DNA of 64,000 nucleotides. It comes from Cryptomeria japonica (lineage: Eukaryota; Streptophyta; Pinopsida; Cupressales; Cupressaceae). A program made the translations under genes and the position numbers. Every line of letters starts with the position of its first letter. Position 1 is the stretch's first letter. Shown in pieces: positions 1 through 10,571 of this stretch. The stretch covers positions 812,795,069 through 812,859,068 of the forward strand of contig NC_081414.1 of assembly GCF_030272615.1 (NCBI RefSeq), in the 5' to 3' direction. Under the pieces are notes generated by a model, which saw only the letters and a program-made list of their open reading frames with translations, did not search any database and had not been told where the DNA came from.

Positions 1-1600
1 GCGAATTAAATTTGATCTCCATTGAAGTTGATTGTGATTTTAGGATAGCAAGTAGAATCTCAAATTTTAGTGCATCACCTCCTAGGGCTAGTAGTTTTCA
101 ATTCAAAAGCAATCTTTCTATCATTTTCTCTTGTCAAGTGCAATAATTTTAGGAGGTTTTCCAAGGGAAGTATCCCATAATATGGAGGTTCATCCTTGTT
201 TTAGGTAACTCATAGCTTGAGAAACTCCCCATTTTGTGCAAGATTACTAAGTTTTGCATCTTAGCATTTGGGCACAATCCTTAGTAACAACAGCTTTTGG
301 CACACCAAGTGGGATAGTTTGTATTGTTTCAGTCCAAGGATTTTCCATACATTGTTGATATTGGTATTTATATCAATGATATCTTCCTTTTGAGGCAATA
401 TCTTCACATGCCTAGTGACTCTGAGTTCAAATCTATTGGTTCAATAGTCCAAGTGTTGGTATGTTTCAAAGCAAAACTATTTTATTTTGATTCTCTGACT
501 CTTTGAATGAATAAATATGTCTATAATTCATAAGAGTTTGTCTTATCAAACCCTATTTCATGAGAGTGATATTCCTACACCATATTATCTATATTAGACC
601 CAAAACACTGCTAGTTTTATCCCGGACAAACTTTCTACAACAAGCTATTAACATATTCAATATTCTTACCACCCACCCATCCCTGCTCAAACCCCTTGGG
701 AACTTGAATATAAGTGTACTTATCAAGGGAATTTGATTTGCAATAGGATAAGTGGGCTTATCAAGCCTATCATCATGAGAAATATTTAGAGGATCAAACG
801 AAGCAGTATTAAGAATATCTTGCAATGAGATAAAAACCAAGGAGAAGTAGATGAAGGTTTTTCTTGCTCAATTTTAGAGGTTGGAGACTTAATCGGCTCT
901 TTCAATTCCTATCCTCAAACAAGCTCCCTCAACTACAATAGATCATCTTATAAAAGAAGAGGTTCATAAGTACAAATTTAAAAATTTTGGGCAAGGTAAG
1001 CCTATTCAACCTTCAAGTGAGTCTTCTAAAGTTGAAATCCCAAGTTTTAGAAGCTTTCAATGCATGCAAGATGTTATATGTATGTAGAAAACTAGGTCAT
1101 CATTCCCCAAGAGAAACCCTTTAAAGAGATGTCTCCACCTCAAGTAATCCCCAAATCTTATCAAAGTCCTTTTGCAAATAAACTTTCATGCCCTAGCATC
1201 ATCTGCCTTTGTCCAAGTGGTCCTATTATATATCAAAAGAGCTATTTTGTTGAAAAAAAGAGACTTTTTTGAGGTAGAAACAAAGTTATCTTTTGTCAAT
1301 ACACCTACAAATGATGTAGAAATAGAAAAATTAAATTTATTGCAATAAAATGATATATATGATGATATAGAACAATAGGTTAAAGAGCAAGGAAAAAGTG
1401 TTGATAACAAGTTTTTGATTGTTTTGTTTAATGAGTTACCTAGTTATATTGAGCATGATGATGAGATAATGCTTGTTTTGTTTAATGAGCTACCTTTGTA
1501 TGTTATTGATGAAGAAGAAGATACATCTATAATAACTCAACAATGATTTTGAAACATCATCACAATACAAATTATGTTGACCTTGAGGTGTTGATTCATC
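1..1600. other. Degenerate intergenic sequence, no gene recognised
   Basis: I see no supportable gene here. Short open frames occur on both strands, but none has a recognisable motif and all are interrupted. A pair of near repeats at about 1421-1500 (the phrase encoding LFNELP occurs twice about 50 bases apart) suggests decayed coding sequence of a transposon. I could not assign a family. Confidence 0.5.
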
Positions 1601-1790
1601 AATATTATGTTTTCTCTATCTCTATCTCCCCTCTCTCTCTCCATCCCTCTTTCTCTCATTTGTCTCTTGTCTCTCCCTCTCAGTCTCTATCTCTCTATCT
1701 CACTCTCCTCCTCTATTAGGTGTGTCTATCTCCCATTCCCTCCCTCTCCTACCCCACTCTCCCTCTCTAGGGTCATATGGTATTCTTAGG
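1601..1790. repeat. CT-rich low-complexity tract
   Basis: Almost pure pyrimidine sequence made of CTCTCC/TCTATCTC blocks. It is the left arm of a block whose right arm (2240-2725) is GA-rich, so the two arms can base-pair. Open frames in it are low-complexity Ser/Leu/Pro strings and not genes. Confidence 0.85.
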
Positions 1791-2240
1791 GTTTATATGG
1801 TATCCTAGGGATCCATGCATGTGTCCTACGGGGTCATAGTACACCATATGACTCCTTAGGACACCATATGACCCATAATGATACATAAGATGTCATATGG
1901 AGTCTTAAGGGATCATAGGTTGTCCTAAGGGGTCATAGGAAACTATATGATCCCTTAGCACATTATAGGACCTATAAAAACACCAAATAGTGTCCTAAGG
2001 GGTCATAGAACACCATATGGTGTTGTTATGGGTAGTATGGTGTCCTGAGGGGTCATATGGAATCCTATGACCCCTTAGGACACCATATCATGTCATTATG
2101 GGTCGTATGGTGTCTCAAGGGTTCATATGGTGTCCTAAGGGGTCATAGAACACCATATGACCCCTTAGGACACCATACAACCCATAACGACACCATATGG
2201 AGTCCTAAGGGGTCATATGGTGTCCTAAGGGATCATATGA
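1791..2240. repeat. Array of short palindromic repeats (TATGGTGTCCTAAGG type)
   Basis: More than ten copies of a roughly 22-base unit (ATATGGTGTCCTAAGGGGTC) alternate with its reverse complement (ATGACCCCTTAGGACACCAT). The tract is therefore dense in short hairpins with TCCTAAGG/CCTTAGGA cores. The same family recurs at 11228-11480, again next to a GA-rich tract. Confidence 0.85.
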
Positions 2241-2725
2241 AAGAGAGAGAGAGAGGTATAAATCAAGATATAGGTAAGGGATAGAGAGAGTGAGAGATGA
2301 GGAAAGATATAGTGGGGGGATATAAAGAGGGATAGAGAGAAGGGAGATAAACATAGAGGAGAGAGATAAAGAATAGGGGGGAGAGGGAATTATAGCCCAA
2401 TATATAGAGAGAAAGATAGAGGTAGAGAAAGATATGGATGGAAAGAGATAGAAATGGAGGGGAGAGAGAGGGAGATATAATAGATAGAGCAGGGAAAGAG
2501 TGATATAGATAGAGGGGGATATAGAGAGATAGAGAGGGATATGGAGAGGAATTTTGAGTAGGAGAGATGGAGTGAATAAGAGAGAGATAGTGAGATAGAT
2601 GTAGAGAGATATGGATAGAAAGAGATAGAGAGAGGAGTAAGAGGGAGATAACGAGATTAATAGAGAGATAAAGATATAAAGCAAGAGAGATGGGGTGAAT
2701 AAGAGAGAGGTATAGATAATGAGAT
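2241..2725. repeat. GA-rich low-complexity tract, interrupted by an LTR element
   Basis: Purine-rich GAGATA/GAGAGA sequence. The LTR retrotransposon at 2726-10571 inserted at its right end. The tract resumes at 10572-10745 with the 5-base target duplication GAGAT (2721-2725 and 10572-10576). Confidence 0.85.
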
Positions 2726-3958
2726 TGTAAAGCGGAAAATCGCAATCGAACCCTAGTTGCACTCCCCTCTTCCAACTCCGAGGAGAGAGAAGGGAGGTTG
2801 CTAGGGTTGATGGTTTTCACTTAAGGGAGAGACTTTACATTCAAAAGAGGGGTTGAAACCCACAAGATCCAATCCCACACAATGCAAGATTGGATGCTAA
2901 ATGCGTTTCAAGGGTTAAGACAGCAAGGCTACCCTCTTTTGTAAAGAATGTGCATAGGAGAATTAAGCTAGGAATGCATAGAAAGTGACAAAGATTCGCT
3001 TATAAACTGAGATAGGGTTATAGAATGAAGTTGCAGACCTGGAATTAGCAGTAAAATGTCGATACGGAGCTGTCCTGCAAATTTGAGCAAAAGTTGTCAG
3101 GATGATGGCGCCCGGCGCCACGGTCCTCCGAAAAATCCGCGAAACGAAGGGGGATCTGTTCGTCTCTGCACAAGGATTCCAGATCTTCAATTTCAGCCGC
3201 ATACCTGCAACCTACACACAGAAAAGCGAAGATGATTGGGGGGTTAGGGATTAGGGGTTTGCCTTTAGGTCAAACCCCGATTTTGGAATTAACCAAGAAA
3301 TGAGAAATGCTGTAAATGTAAATGTCTGTAATGTAAAACAAGTACTAATACCTTGTTGTAAGGATGTTTGTATCCTTATGTGTGAAGGTATAGATGTTGT
3401 ATATTGTTGTATGTTGTATGTAGCATGTAGTAAGTGATCTCCTCTTCAATGGTTGAATCCTTGTCTTGAATGCAACACTTAGCCTTGAATGGAGACTTGG
3501 AATGAATGCTTGAATGCTTGAATGCTTGAATGCTTGAGTATAGTTTCCACGCTTGTACACATATGTCCTTCTTACCCAAATGGGACAGGAAAATGTAGTT
3601 TATATACTTGTCAATTAGGGTTAAAAGACTAATTTTCCTGACCTTAGGTCGACCAGGAAAGATAATTTCCAATTTGCAAACCAAAAAGACCCGAGACCTC
3701 TAGGAGACCGGGCCCAAAATAGGCCCAGGGACCAGGGCGCTGGGCACCATGGTCCTGGGTGACCAGGGCGTTGGGCGCTCTGGTCCCACCTCCCGGGACA
3801 GCAGGGTGCAAGGAGGTTCAGGCCAAGGTGCTTGAAAAATGCAGTTTTTAGTGTCGTGAGCAAGTTTCGGGGTCTCCATTCAGGTTGCGTGTTGCGTCGC
3901 CATCATGAAGACCAAAATGCAGTCGAAATTGCAAGTGTCACAATTTTAGGATGCTACA
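2726..3958 (-). repeat. 3' LTR of the TR-GAG element (left copy)
   Basis: A 1233-base direct repeat of 9324-10571, with TG...CA ends. It contains two tandem GC-rich inverted-repeat units at about 3727-3785, where the other LTR has three. It also has a run of TGAATGCT repeats near 3500 that is longer than in the other copy. A further GC-rich module lies at about 3100-3128. Small open frames inside are not supported as genes. Confidence 0.93.
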
Positions 3959-3976
3959 TTTAGCCCCCACTTTAGC
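3959..3976 (-). promoter_or_regulatory. Polypurine tract (plus-strand DNA primer) of the TR-GAG element
   Basis: Directly inside the left LTR. On the minus strand it reads GCTAAAGTGGGGGCTAAA followed by the LTR start TGTAGC. It is purine-rich with a run of five G and sits exactly where a PPT must be. The same sequence is found at the equivalent place in the element at 26864-35241. Confidence 0.8.
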
Positions 3977-4702
3977 AGGAGTATGTATGCTCATACTTCC
4001 GGTAAAGTACAAGGAAACAACATTGAAAGACTTTCACTACGTCAAGGAGGCAAGACACACCAAGCCCCCAGTGGACTAAGGATCTTACGACTTCGATTGA
4101 CAAAGTAAAAGGGAAGATCACGAGGGAGAACCATGACTGTCAGTAGTAAGGTTCCCTCACTATGAGTCATGCAAGAGAAATACCAAAAATTTTCAAGGCA
4201 AAGCTAAGTTCACCAAGAAATTTTCAAGTATCTCAAAAGGATAGACAGGGTGTATGCCCCCCTATGTTAAAGTGATCGCACACGCCTCAACGGGGGTGAT
4301 TGTTTTAACGTAGTGATACACATAAGAAATGAGAAAGGAAAGGAGCACGTTATCGCAAAGATTTAGCCCCCAAGTGTGAGATAAACCCAAGGATAATAGA
4401 CACAAAACACAAAGCACGAGGTGATTTCGTTTTCCTCGGGGTCAGTATGCTGTATGATAAGTCATGTATATATATCATATGTATGTATGCATAATTGTTC
4501 TTCATTCCCCAATCAAGGAAGGTCACCTAGAAGAAGGGAACACATGTGTCTTTTGAGTCAACATGAGAGAGACCAAAAGAGATCTCAATGCTTTGCATCG
4601 TCCTCAAGTAGACAACACTAAGGACAACAAATAGAAGAATGAGAATAACATATAGAAGAAGTAACAAAAGAGAGGGGGAGAGAATCTGCTATGCTAATGA
4701 AA
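3977..4702. other. 3' untranslated interior of the TR-GAG element
   Basis: Between the gag stop codon and the polypurine tract lies about 0.7 kb with no credible ORF. It holds no recognised domain. A small open frame at 4421-4621 on the plus strand has no family resemblance. Confidence 0.6.
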
Positions 4703-7700
4703 CTAGTCTAGCATGTCATCTACCCCCCGATCTTGCTGATCAATGTTTCGGGAAGGCAGGGAACACACTAGAGGAGGAACATCCAACATAGCAGATGGAG
4801 CTATCACAAGATCCAAACAAGGGCTATGTTCATGTTCCGAGCCACGTTGTTCTTGTCTAGGAGCTAGGATAAGTGCTTTAGAAAATTCATTAGATAAATG
4901 GTTATCAATATCAACAAGTTCATATTCACTATCAGAAGCAAGAGGAGTAACATGTTCATCATGAATAACATTGTCATCTATATCATCATCAAGATTTATA
5001 AAAATAGGATCTTTAACTCGCACAGGATCAAGACCATCATGCATCTTATGTTTAGGAGATTTAGGCTCAATTTCCGGCTGAGGAGAAAATGGAATAATGC
5101 TTGTTGAAGGTGTTTTTGGAGATTGTAAAGTTTGAGAAGCAGCTGCTTGGGCTCTAAGATGATGCTTTCGTCGGCGTTCACGTGCAGAACGATTTCGTCT
5201 AGTCTTAGTAGGAAGTGAAGAAGATAGAGGAGGAGGAATGTTCTCATCCTTATCACTTGGGTGTTTAGGTTGTGGTCTCTTAAGCTGGATAATAGGAGAA
5301 GAAGAAGGTCTCTTCTCTCTAAAAGAAGGAGGAGGAACTGCTCCATATAAAGGAGGAATTTTTGGTTTAGGAAGAAGACCAAGTCCATCATGACGAGGAG
5401 GTATAGGTCTACTTTTAGAAGGTTTATTAGTCATAGACATAGTCACATCCATAGGGATGGGTTGGGAATCTTCTTGAGGAAAGATATTAGTTTTATCTTT
5501 CAAAGGAAGAACTTCCTTCTCAAGAATGATAGGAATGTCAAGTTTAGGTGTTCTAGGTTCACTTAAAGATAGGATCATATCTGTTTTCCACTTTTGATAA
5601 GATTTGAAAAGATGATCACTTCGCAGAGGAAGAGATTGGAATTGTTTAGGCCAAAAATAATCAATAGGAACGCTAGAAGTTCTTTCAGCTGGTTTAAAGA
5701 GACTATGATTGACAGTAACAACTTCACCATTATGGGGAAATTTTAAACATTTATGAATAGGAGAAGCAATAGCTTTCATGGAAGATAGCCAAGGATAGCC
5801 AAGCTTCACACGAAATTGTTCGGATGAAGGAATAATAGCAAAGTTCACATCAAGAGATTTGTTATGGACCTCAATAGGTAATGTAATAGAACCAATTGCA
5901 GGAGAAGAAAATGCATCAAATAATTTCACAATCACATCTGTTTTGTCATAGATCACTTGATTCAATTGCAAAGTAAAAAGAAATTCCTCAGTAATAATAT
6001 TAACCATGCACGAAGGATCAATAAGCACTCCACGGCAAGGTGTATTCTTGACTTTTGCAACTATGTATAAAGGACCATCAGGTGCCCTAATGGTTTCACT
6101 AGAATCAAATGTGATGGAAGGTTCTTTAGGGTTTTCTTGCTGCTCTACAAAGTTAATCACATTCAGAGTCATAGACACAAGACCATCAGATGAGAGAGAG
6201 GAATCATTAGCCTCAATCGCATTAGAGGTATGGGAAGGTAATGGATCAGTAAAAATCTGAAGATTTTGGTTAGGAGGAGCTACAGATGTGTTGCCTTTAT
6301 CATTCACTCCAGAAACAGAGATAGTATTATTATCAATCAAATCTTGAATTTTACCCTTTAAAGAAAAACATTTTTCAGTATCATGCCCAGGCTGACGATG
6401 AAATTGACAAAAAGCTTTGTTATCAAAATAAGGTGAAGTAATCTTTGCAGGATCAATTTGCCTTATAGGAGGAAGAGTAAGCACATTTTGTTCCAATAAC
6501 TTATTCATAATACTATGCAATGATTCATTCAAAGGAGTATACTTTCTTTCTTTCTTGAAAAACTTAGAAATAGGAGGCACACCTGATGCTGCATTTACAT
6601 TGTTGTTGATGATGTTTTCATTGAATTTGATGGAATCTCTGTTCGGTTTAAACTTTCCAAATGGTTGTTGACTGCTATCACCCTTATCACTCGGAGCCAT
6701 AGGATATGATTGTTCCATTTGACTCACAGTCAGTTGATAATTGTGAAGAGTGGCACACAACTGTTGGAAAGAAGTAAACTCAGAAAACAGAAGTTTGTCT
6801 CGAATATCTTTTTGCAAATTAGAAATAAAGATTCTTTGAATATCATTATCAGGCACTGGAAAAGAAATTTGAGCATACAAATGCTTATATCTACCAATGA
6901 AATCAGTCACTTTTTCTTTAACACCTTGTTTACAATGCATTAAATCAATCAAAGTAACTTTAGGACTTATATTGTTTTGAAATTGTTGAATGAAAGCATT
7001 TGCAAGTTGTTCAAAAGAAGTAATAGAATAAGAAGGCAACGAGCAATACCATTGTAGGGCTTTGTCTCTTAATGTTCTAGTAAACAATTTTGCAAGCAAC
7101 CTTTGGTCATAAGCAAAATCGGTACAAATTGTTTGAAAAGTCTTAACATGTGTTAGAGGATCACCTTTACCATTATAAAGCTCCAAATGCGGGATTTCAA
7201 CATGTTTAGGAGGGATAGCTCGAACAATGTCAAGAGAAAGTGGGCTCGCAACATCAAATGTGGGCACACTAAACTTAGATTGATTCATAGAGGCAATTTG
7301 TTGCTGTAAAGAAGAGACAGTTTGTGCAAGATTGTTAATGGTCGCTTCAGTCGAAGAATTCATATTAGGTGTGTTAGATTGAGATGGAGGTGTGATGTTA
7401 TTGAAAGAAGGTAAAGAGTAAGGTGGTGGGACCCTATGATAGTCAATCATAGGGGATGATTGGACAAGAGGAACACTACAAGGAGGAATGGAATGGTGAA
7501 ATGAATTGCCCCCTTGCGTCATGTTCATTTGTGAAGATGTAATAGGAACACTCATTGAAGGAATGTATGAAGAAGTTGGATTGAATGAAGGAATAGAGTT
7601 AATTGAAGAGGGAGGATTGCCCCCATGACTAGTGATCACAGGGGGAATGTCTTGTATAGAAGTAGTCATTATGTTTGATGTAAAGGTAGGTATGCTAGCA

Positions 7701-8143
7701 ATAGAAGTTGTCAAAGGAATAGAATGATTGACTTGTGTAGGAGGTTGTGTATAACCTAAAGTTTCAGCACAACTCTTCATAGGCATCACATTCGAATTCA
7801 CAATGTGTGAAATACCACGCAAAATATCAATTCCATTCTTATCACTTTGAAGCATATGTTTTAGACCCTCAATTAAAGGAAGAGCTTGACTATCGGGATA
7901 CTCATGAGACATCCATTGGTGAAAATCGTCAAATTGATTATCCAATTTCGAAAGTTGTTCTACAGAAACCTCATGGAGAGCTTCTTCATCATTAGGAGGA
8001 TTAGAGGAATTACCCATGTCCTCGTTAAAAAGGCTATTCAAATTAGGTTCCATCTCCTCGGTAGTTAAACCTCGGAAAGACTTAATTCTACGGCTTCGTC
8101 TAACGGGAATAGTGGAAGTAGGGCTTATTGTTGTAAAACTCAT
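4703..8143 (-). CDS. Retrotransposon gag-like polyprotein with zinc knuckle and protease-like domain
   Basis: An uninterrupted 1146-codon ORF, the only one in this element. Residues 1-310 are Ser/Pro/Asn-rich and probably disordered. Residues about 320-470 match the plant Ty3/gypsy gag domain (YNGKGDPLTHVKTF, then ALQWYCSLP, then SFEQLANAFIQQF). A knuckle-like motif follows at about 578-592 (CQFHRQPGHDTEKCF). A retropepsin-like fold follows at about 700-800 (GVLIDPSCMVNIITEEFL), where the expected Asp-Ser/Thr-Gly triad reads Asp-Pro-Ser, so proteolysis is doubtful. The C-terminal third is Pro/Arg/Lys-rich with an arginine-dense patch (TRRNRSARERRRKHH) that could bind RNA. The start is the first ATG after a 1.2-kb leader. 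The open frame suggests recent function in particle assembly; that is inference. Confidence 0.88.
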   Translation of the reverse strand: MSFTTISPTSTIPVRRSRRIKSFRGLTTEEMEPNLNSLFNEDMGNSSNPPNDEEALHEVSVEQLSKLDNQFDDFHQWMSHEYPDSQALPLIEGLKHMLQSDKNGIDILRGISHIVNSNVMPMKSCAETLGYTQPPTQVNHSIPLTTSIASIPTFTSNIMTTSIQDIPPVITSHGGNPPSSINSIPSFNPTSSYIPSMSVPITSSQMNMTQGGNSFHHSIPPCSVPLVQSSPMIDYHRVPPPYSLPSFNNITPPSQSNTPNMNSSTEATINNLAQTVSSLQQQIASMNQSKFSVPTFDVASPLSLDIVRAIPPKHVEIPHLELYNGKGDPLTHVKTFQTICTDFAYDQRLLAKLFTRTLRDKALQWYCSLPSYSITSFEQLANAFIQQFQNNISPKVTLIDLMHCKQGVKEKVTDFIGRYKHLYAQISFPVPDNDIQRIFISNLQKDIRDKLLFSEFTSFQQLCATLHNYQLTVSQMEQSYPMAPSDKGDSSQQPFGKFKPNRDSIKFNENIINNNVNAASGVPPISKFFKKERKYTPLNESLHSIMNKLLEQNVLTLPPIRQIDPAKITSPYFDNKAFCQFHRQPGHDTEKCFSLKGKIQDLIDNNTISVSGVNDKGNTSVAPPNQNLQIFTDPLPSHTSNAIEANDSSLSSDGLVSMTLNVINFVEQQENPKEPSITFDSSETIRAPDGPLYIVAKVKNTPCRGVLIDPSCMVNIITEEFLFTLQLNQVIYDKTDVIVKLFDAFSSPAIGSITLPIEVHNKSLDVNFAIIPSSEQFRVKLGYPWLSSMKAIASPIHKCLKFPHNGEVVTVNHSLFKPAERTSSVPIDYFWPKQFQSLPLRSDHLFKSYQKWKTDMILSLSEPRTPKLDIPIILEKEVLPLKDKTNIFPQEDSQPIPMDVTMSMTNKPSKSRPIPPRHDGLGLLPKPKIPPLYGAVPPPSFREKRPSSSPIIQLKRPQPKHPSDKDENIPPPLSSSLPTKTRRNRSARERRRKHHLRAQAAASQTLQSPKTPSTSIIPFSPQPEIEPKSPKHKMHDGLDPVRVKDPIFINLDDDIDDNVIHDEHVTPLASDSEYELVDIDNHLSNEFSKALILAPRQEQRGSEHEHSPCLDLVIAPSAMLDVPPLVCSLPSRNIDQQDRGVDDMLD

Positions 8144-9301
8144 GCACTAGAAAGAGAGAGAAGATTTTGAATTTAGAGGTAGCAATTTTCAGTAAAATCA
8201 GCCAATCTTCTAGATTTAAGTTGTTAAATGCAATCACGACAGTCTCCCGAAATTTCAGAAAAAATGTTCGGGACCGTGGCGCTCGGAGTGCACACGGTCC
8301 TTGCAACTTTTTTCGAAATTTGCAGGGATGAAAGTTATGATGATTTTAGAGCTAATCTGAAAAAATTGAGTGATTTTACGATCTGTAGATAGGCCAAATT
8401 AAAGTTGCAATCTCAAAATTGAACCCTACCCAGATTGTCGAAAAATGCAAAAATTTGAATTTTGAAAAAGAGAGGGAAACTGAAATTTTGAATTTTATGA
8501 TTTTAGAGGGAATTTCAACAGCAATGCAAGTTTTGGATTTTAAAAATTGACTCAATTTCATGCAAAATTCAATTTTGAAAGCGGAAATCAAAGTTGTTGT
8601 AATTAAACATTTAATTTCAAAAGTCACAATTTGCAAGAATTTGAATAAAGCACTAAAATTTCGAATGAATGCAAACACACTTTTCAGATTTAGGACAGTA
8701 AGAACACAATTTTGACACAAAATTTCAATTTCAATGATTTTTGAATGATTAGGAGCCTTAAACCAAGCAATCACAAGACCAACTTTGACTGTAATTTTGA
8801 AAGTGTTATAATTGATAAAATCAGCCAAAATTCTGGATTTTAGCAGAAAAATACAGTAAGATCTTGCTCCCGAAATTTCGGAAAAAATGTCGGGGACGAT
8901 GGCGCTCGGAGTGCACACGGTCCTCGCAACTTTTTTCCAAATTTTCAGGGATGAAAGATATTGTGATTTTATTGCGGAATCCAAAGTTACAACTGATTTG
9001 GAGATGTTTTGATCAGTCAAATTGTCGGACAAAGGTTGAATCAAGAGGATTTCAAAAATTAGGGTTTTGACACTTAACCACTTAATTTTTAAAAGTAAAG
9101 CACAAATATGAATTGATAATTTGTAATAGAAGGGCAGATCTGAAACAAGCATTAACAATTAAGTATTTCACAAGTTCAATTTTCAAAAAGAAAATTTTAG
9201 GGTTTTTATGCAATCACCTCTAAAATTTTGCAAAAGATCAAACATGGAAATGTAATCAAGGAATCAATTTTCAGATCTAATCATGAATAATCAGAAAGGA
9301 T
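8144..9301 (-). other. Leader region of the TR-GAG element with two GC-rich hairpin modules
   Basis: About 1.16 kb of AT-rich sequence between the primer site and the gag ATG, with no coding support. Two copies of a module containing GGCGCTCGGAGTGCACACGG lie at about 8268-8308 and 8890-8927, each followed by a CAACTTTTTTC-like stretch and an AAATTT-rich flank. Related modules occur in the LTRs of this element and of the element at 26864-35241. A role in packaging or dimerisation is possible but unproven. Confidence 0.6.
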
Positions 9302-9320
9302 GTTCACGTCGGGTTCACCA
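9302..9320 (-). promoter_or_regulatory. Primer binding site, probably tRNA-Trp
   Basis: On the minus strand, three bases inside the 5' LTR, the sequence reads TGGTGAACCCGACGTGAAC. This is complementary to a tRNA ending GTTCACGTCGGGTTCACCA, which from memory fits the 3' end of plant tRNA-Trp. The element at 26864-35241 has the identical site with the identical three-base spacer. Confidence 0.75.
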
Positions 9321-9323
9321 AAA

Positions 9324-10571
9324 TGTAAAGCGGAAAATCGCAATTGAACCCTAGTTGCTCTCCCCTCTTCCAACTCCGAGGAGAGAGAAGGGAGGTCGCT
9401 AGGGTTGATGGTTTTCACTTAAGGGAGAGACTTTACATTCAAAAGAGGGGTTGAAACCCACAAGATCCAATCCCACACAAGGCAAGATTGGATGCTAAAT
9501 GAGTCTCAAGGTTTAAGAAAGCAAGACTACCCTCTTTTGTAAAGAATGTGCATAGGAGAATTAAGCTAGGAATGCATAGAAAGTGACAAAGATTCGCTTA
9601 TAAACTGAGATAGGGTTATAGGATGAAGTTGCGGACCTGGAATTAGCAGTAAAATGTCGATATGGCGCTGTCTTGCAAATTTGAGCAAAAGTTGTCAGGA
9701 CGATGGCGCCCGGCGCCATGGTCCTCCGAAAAATCCACGAAACGAAGGGGGATTTGTTCGTCTCTGCACAAGGATTCCAGATCTTCAATTTCAGCCGCGT
9801 ACCTGCAACCTACACACAGAAAAGCGAAGACAATTGGGGGGTTAGGGATTAGGGGTTTGCCTTTAGGTCAAACCCCGGTTTTGGAATTAACCAAGAAATG
9901 AGAAATGCTATAAATGTAAATGTCTGTAATGTAAAACAAGTACTAATACCTTGTCGTAAGGATGTTTGTATCTTTATGTGTGAAGGTATAGATGTTGTAT
10001 ATTATTGTATGTTGTATGTAGCATGTAGTAAGTGACCTCCTCTTCAATGGTTTAATCCTTGTCTTGAATGCAACACTTAGCCTTGAATGGAGACTTGGAA
10101 TGAATGCTTGAATGCTTGAGTATAGTTTCCACGCTTGTACACATATGTCCTTCTTACCCAAATGGGAGAGGAAAATGTAGTTTATATACTTGTCAATTAG
10201 GGTTAAAAGACTGATTTTCCCGACCTTAGGCCGACCAGGAAAGATAATTTCCAATTTGCAAACCAAAAAGACCCGAGACCCCTAGGAGACCGGGCCCAAA
10301 ATAGGCCCAGGGACCAGGGCATTGGGCGCCATGGTCCTGGGGGACTAGGGCGCTGGGCGCCCTGGTCCTGAAGGACCAGGGTGTTGGGCGCTCTGGTCCC
10401 ACCTCCCGGGACAGCAGGGTGCAAGGAGGTTCAGGCCAGGGTGCTTGAAAAATGCAGTTTTTAGTGTCGTGAGCAAGTTTCGGGGTCTCCATTCAGGTTG
10501 CGTGTTGCGTCGCCATCGTGAAGACCGAAATGCAATCAAAATTGCAAGTGTCACAATTTTAGGACGCTACA
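9324..10571 (-). repeat. 5' LTR of the TR-GAG element (right copy)
   Basis: A 1248-base copy of the LTR at 2726-3958. It carries three tandem GC-rich inverted-repeat units at about 10310-10400, one more than the other LTR, and a related module at about 9697-9725. It is followed by the GAGAT target duplication at 10572-10576. Confidence 0.93.

Larger units (their letters stand above)
2726..10571 (-). mobile_element. Non-autonomous LTR retrotransposon with gag-like ORF only (TR-GAG type)
   Basis: The element is complete. It has two direct LTRs beginning TGTAAAGC and ending GCTACA, a perfect 5-base target duplication GAGAT, a primer site inside one LTR and a polypurine tract inside the other. 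The coding strand is minus, so the right copy is the 5' LTR. The only long ORF is a gag-like protein; no reverse transcriptase, RNase H or integrase is present in the 5.4-kb interior. It must therefore be mobilised in trans. In the first 235 bases of the two LTRs I count 9 differences, so it is fairly young. Confidence 0.92.

Noticed and set aside
2205..2820. Two overlapping 185-codon minus-strand frames rich in Ser, Leu, Tyr and Pro
   Set aside because: They are translations of the GA-rich tract in two frames; composition explains both, and they run across an LTR boundary.
7807..8068. Plus-strand frames inside the gag region of the first element
   Set aside because: They are antisense shadows of the intact minus-strand gag ORF.
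9302..9320. A real tRNA gene fragment
   Set aside because: Only the 3'-end complement is present, placed exactly at the LTR boundary; this is a primer site and not a tRNA gene.
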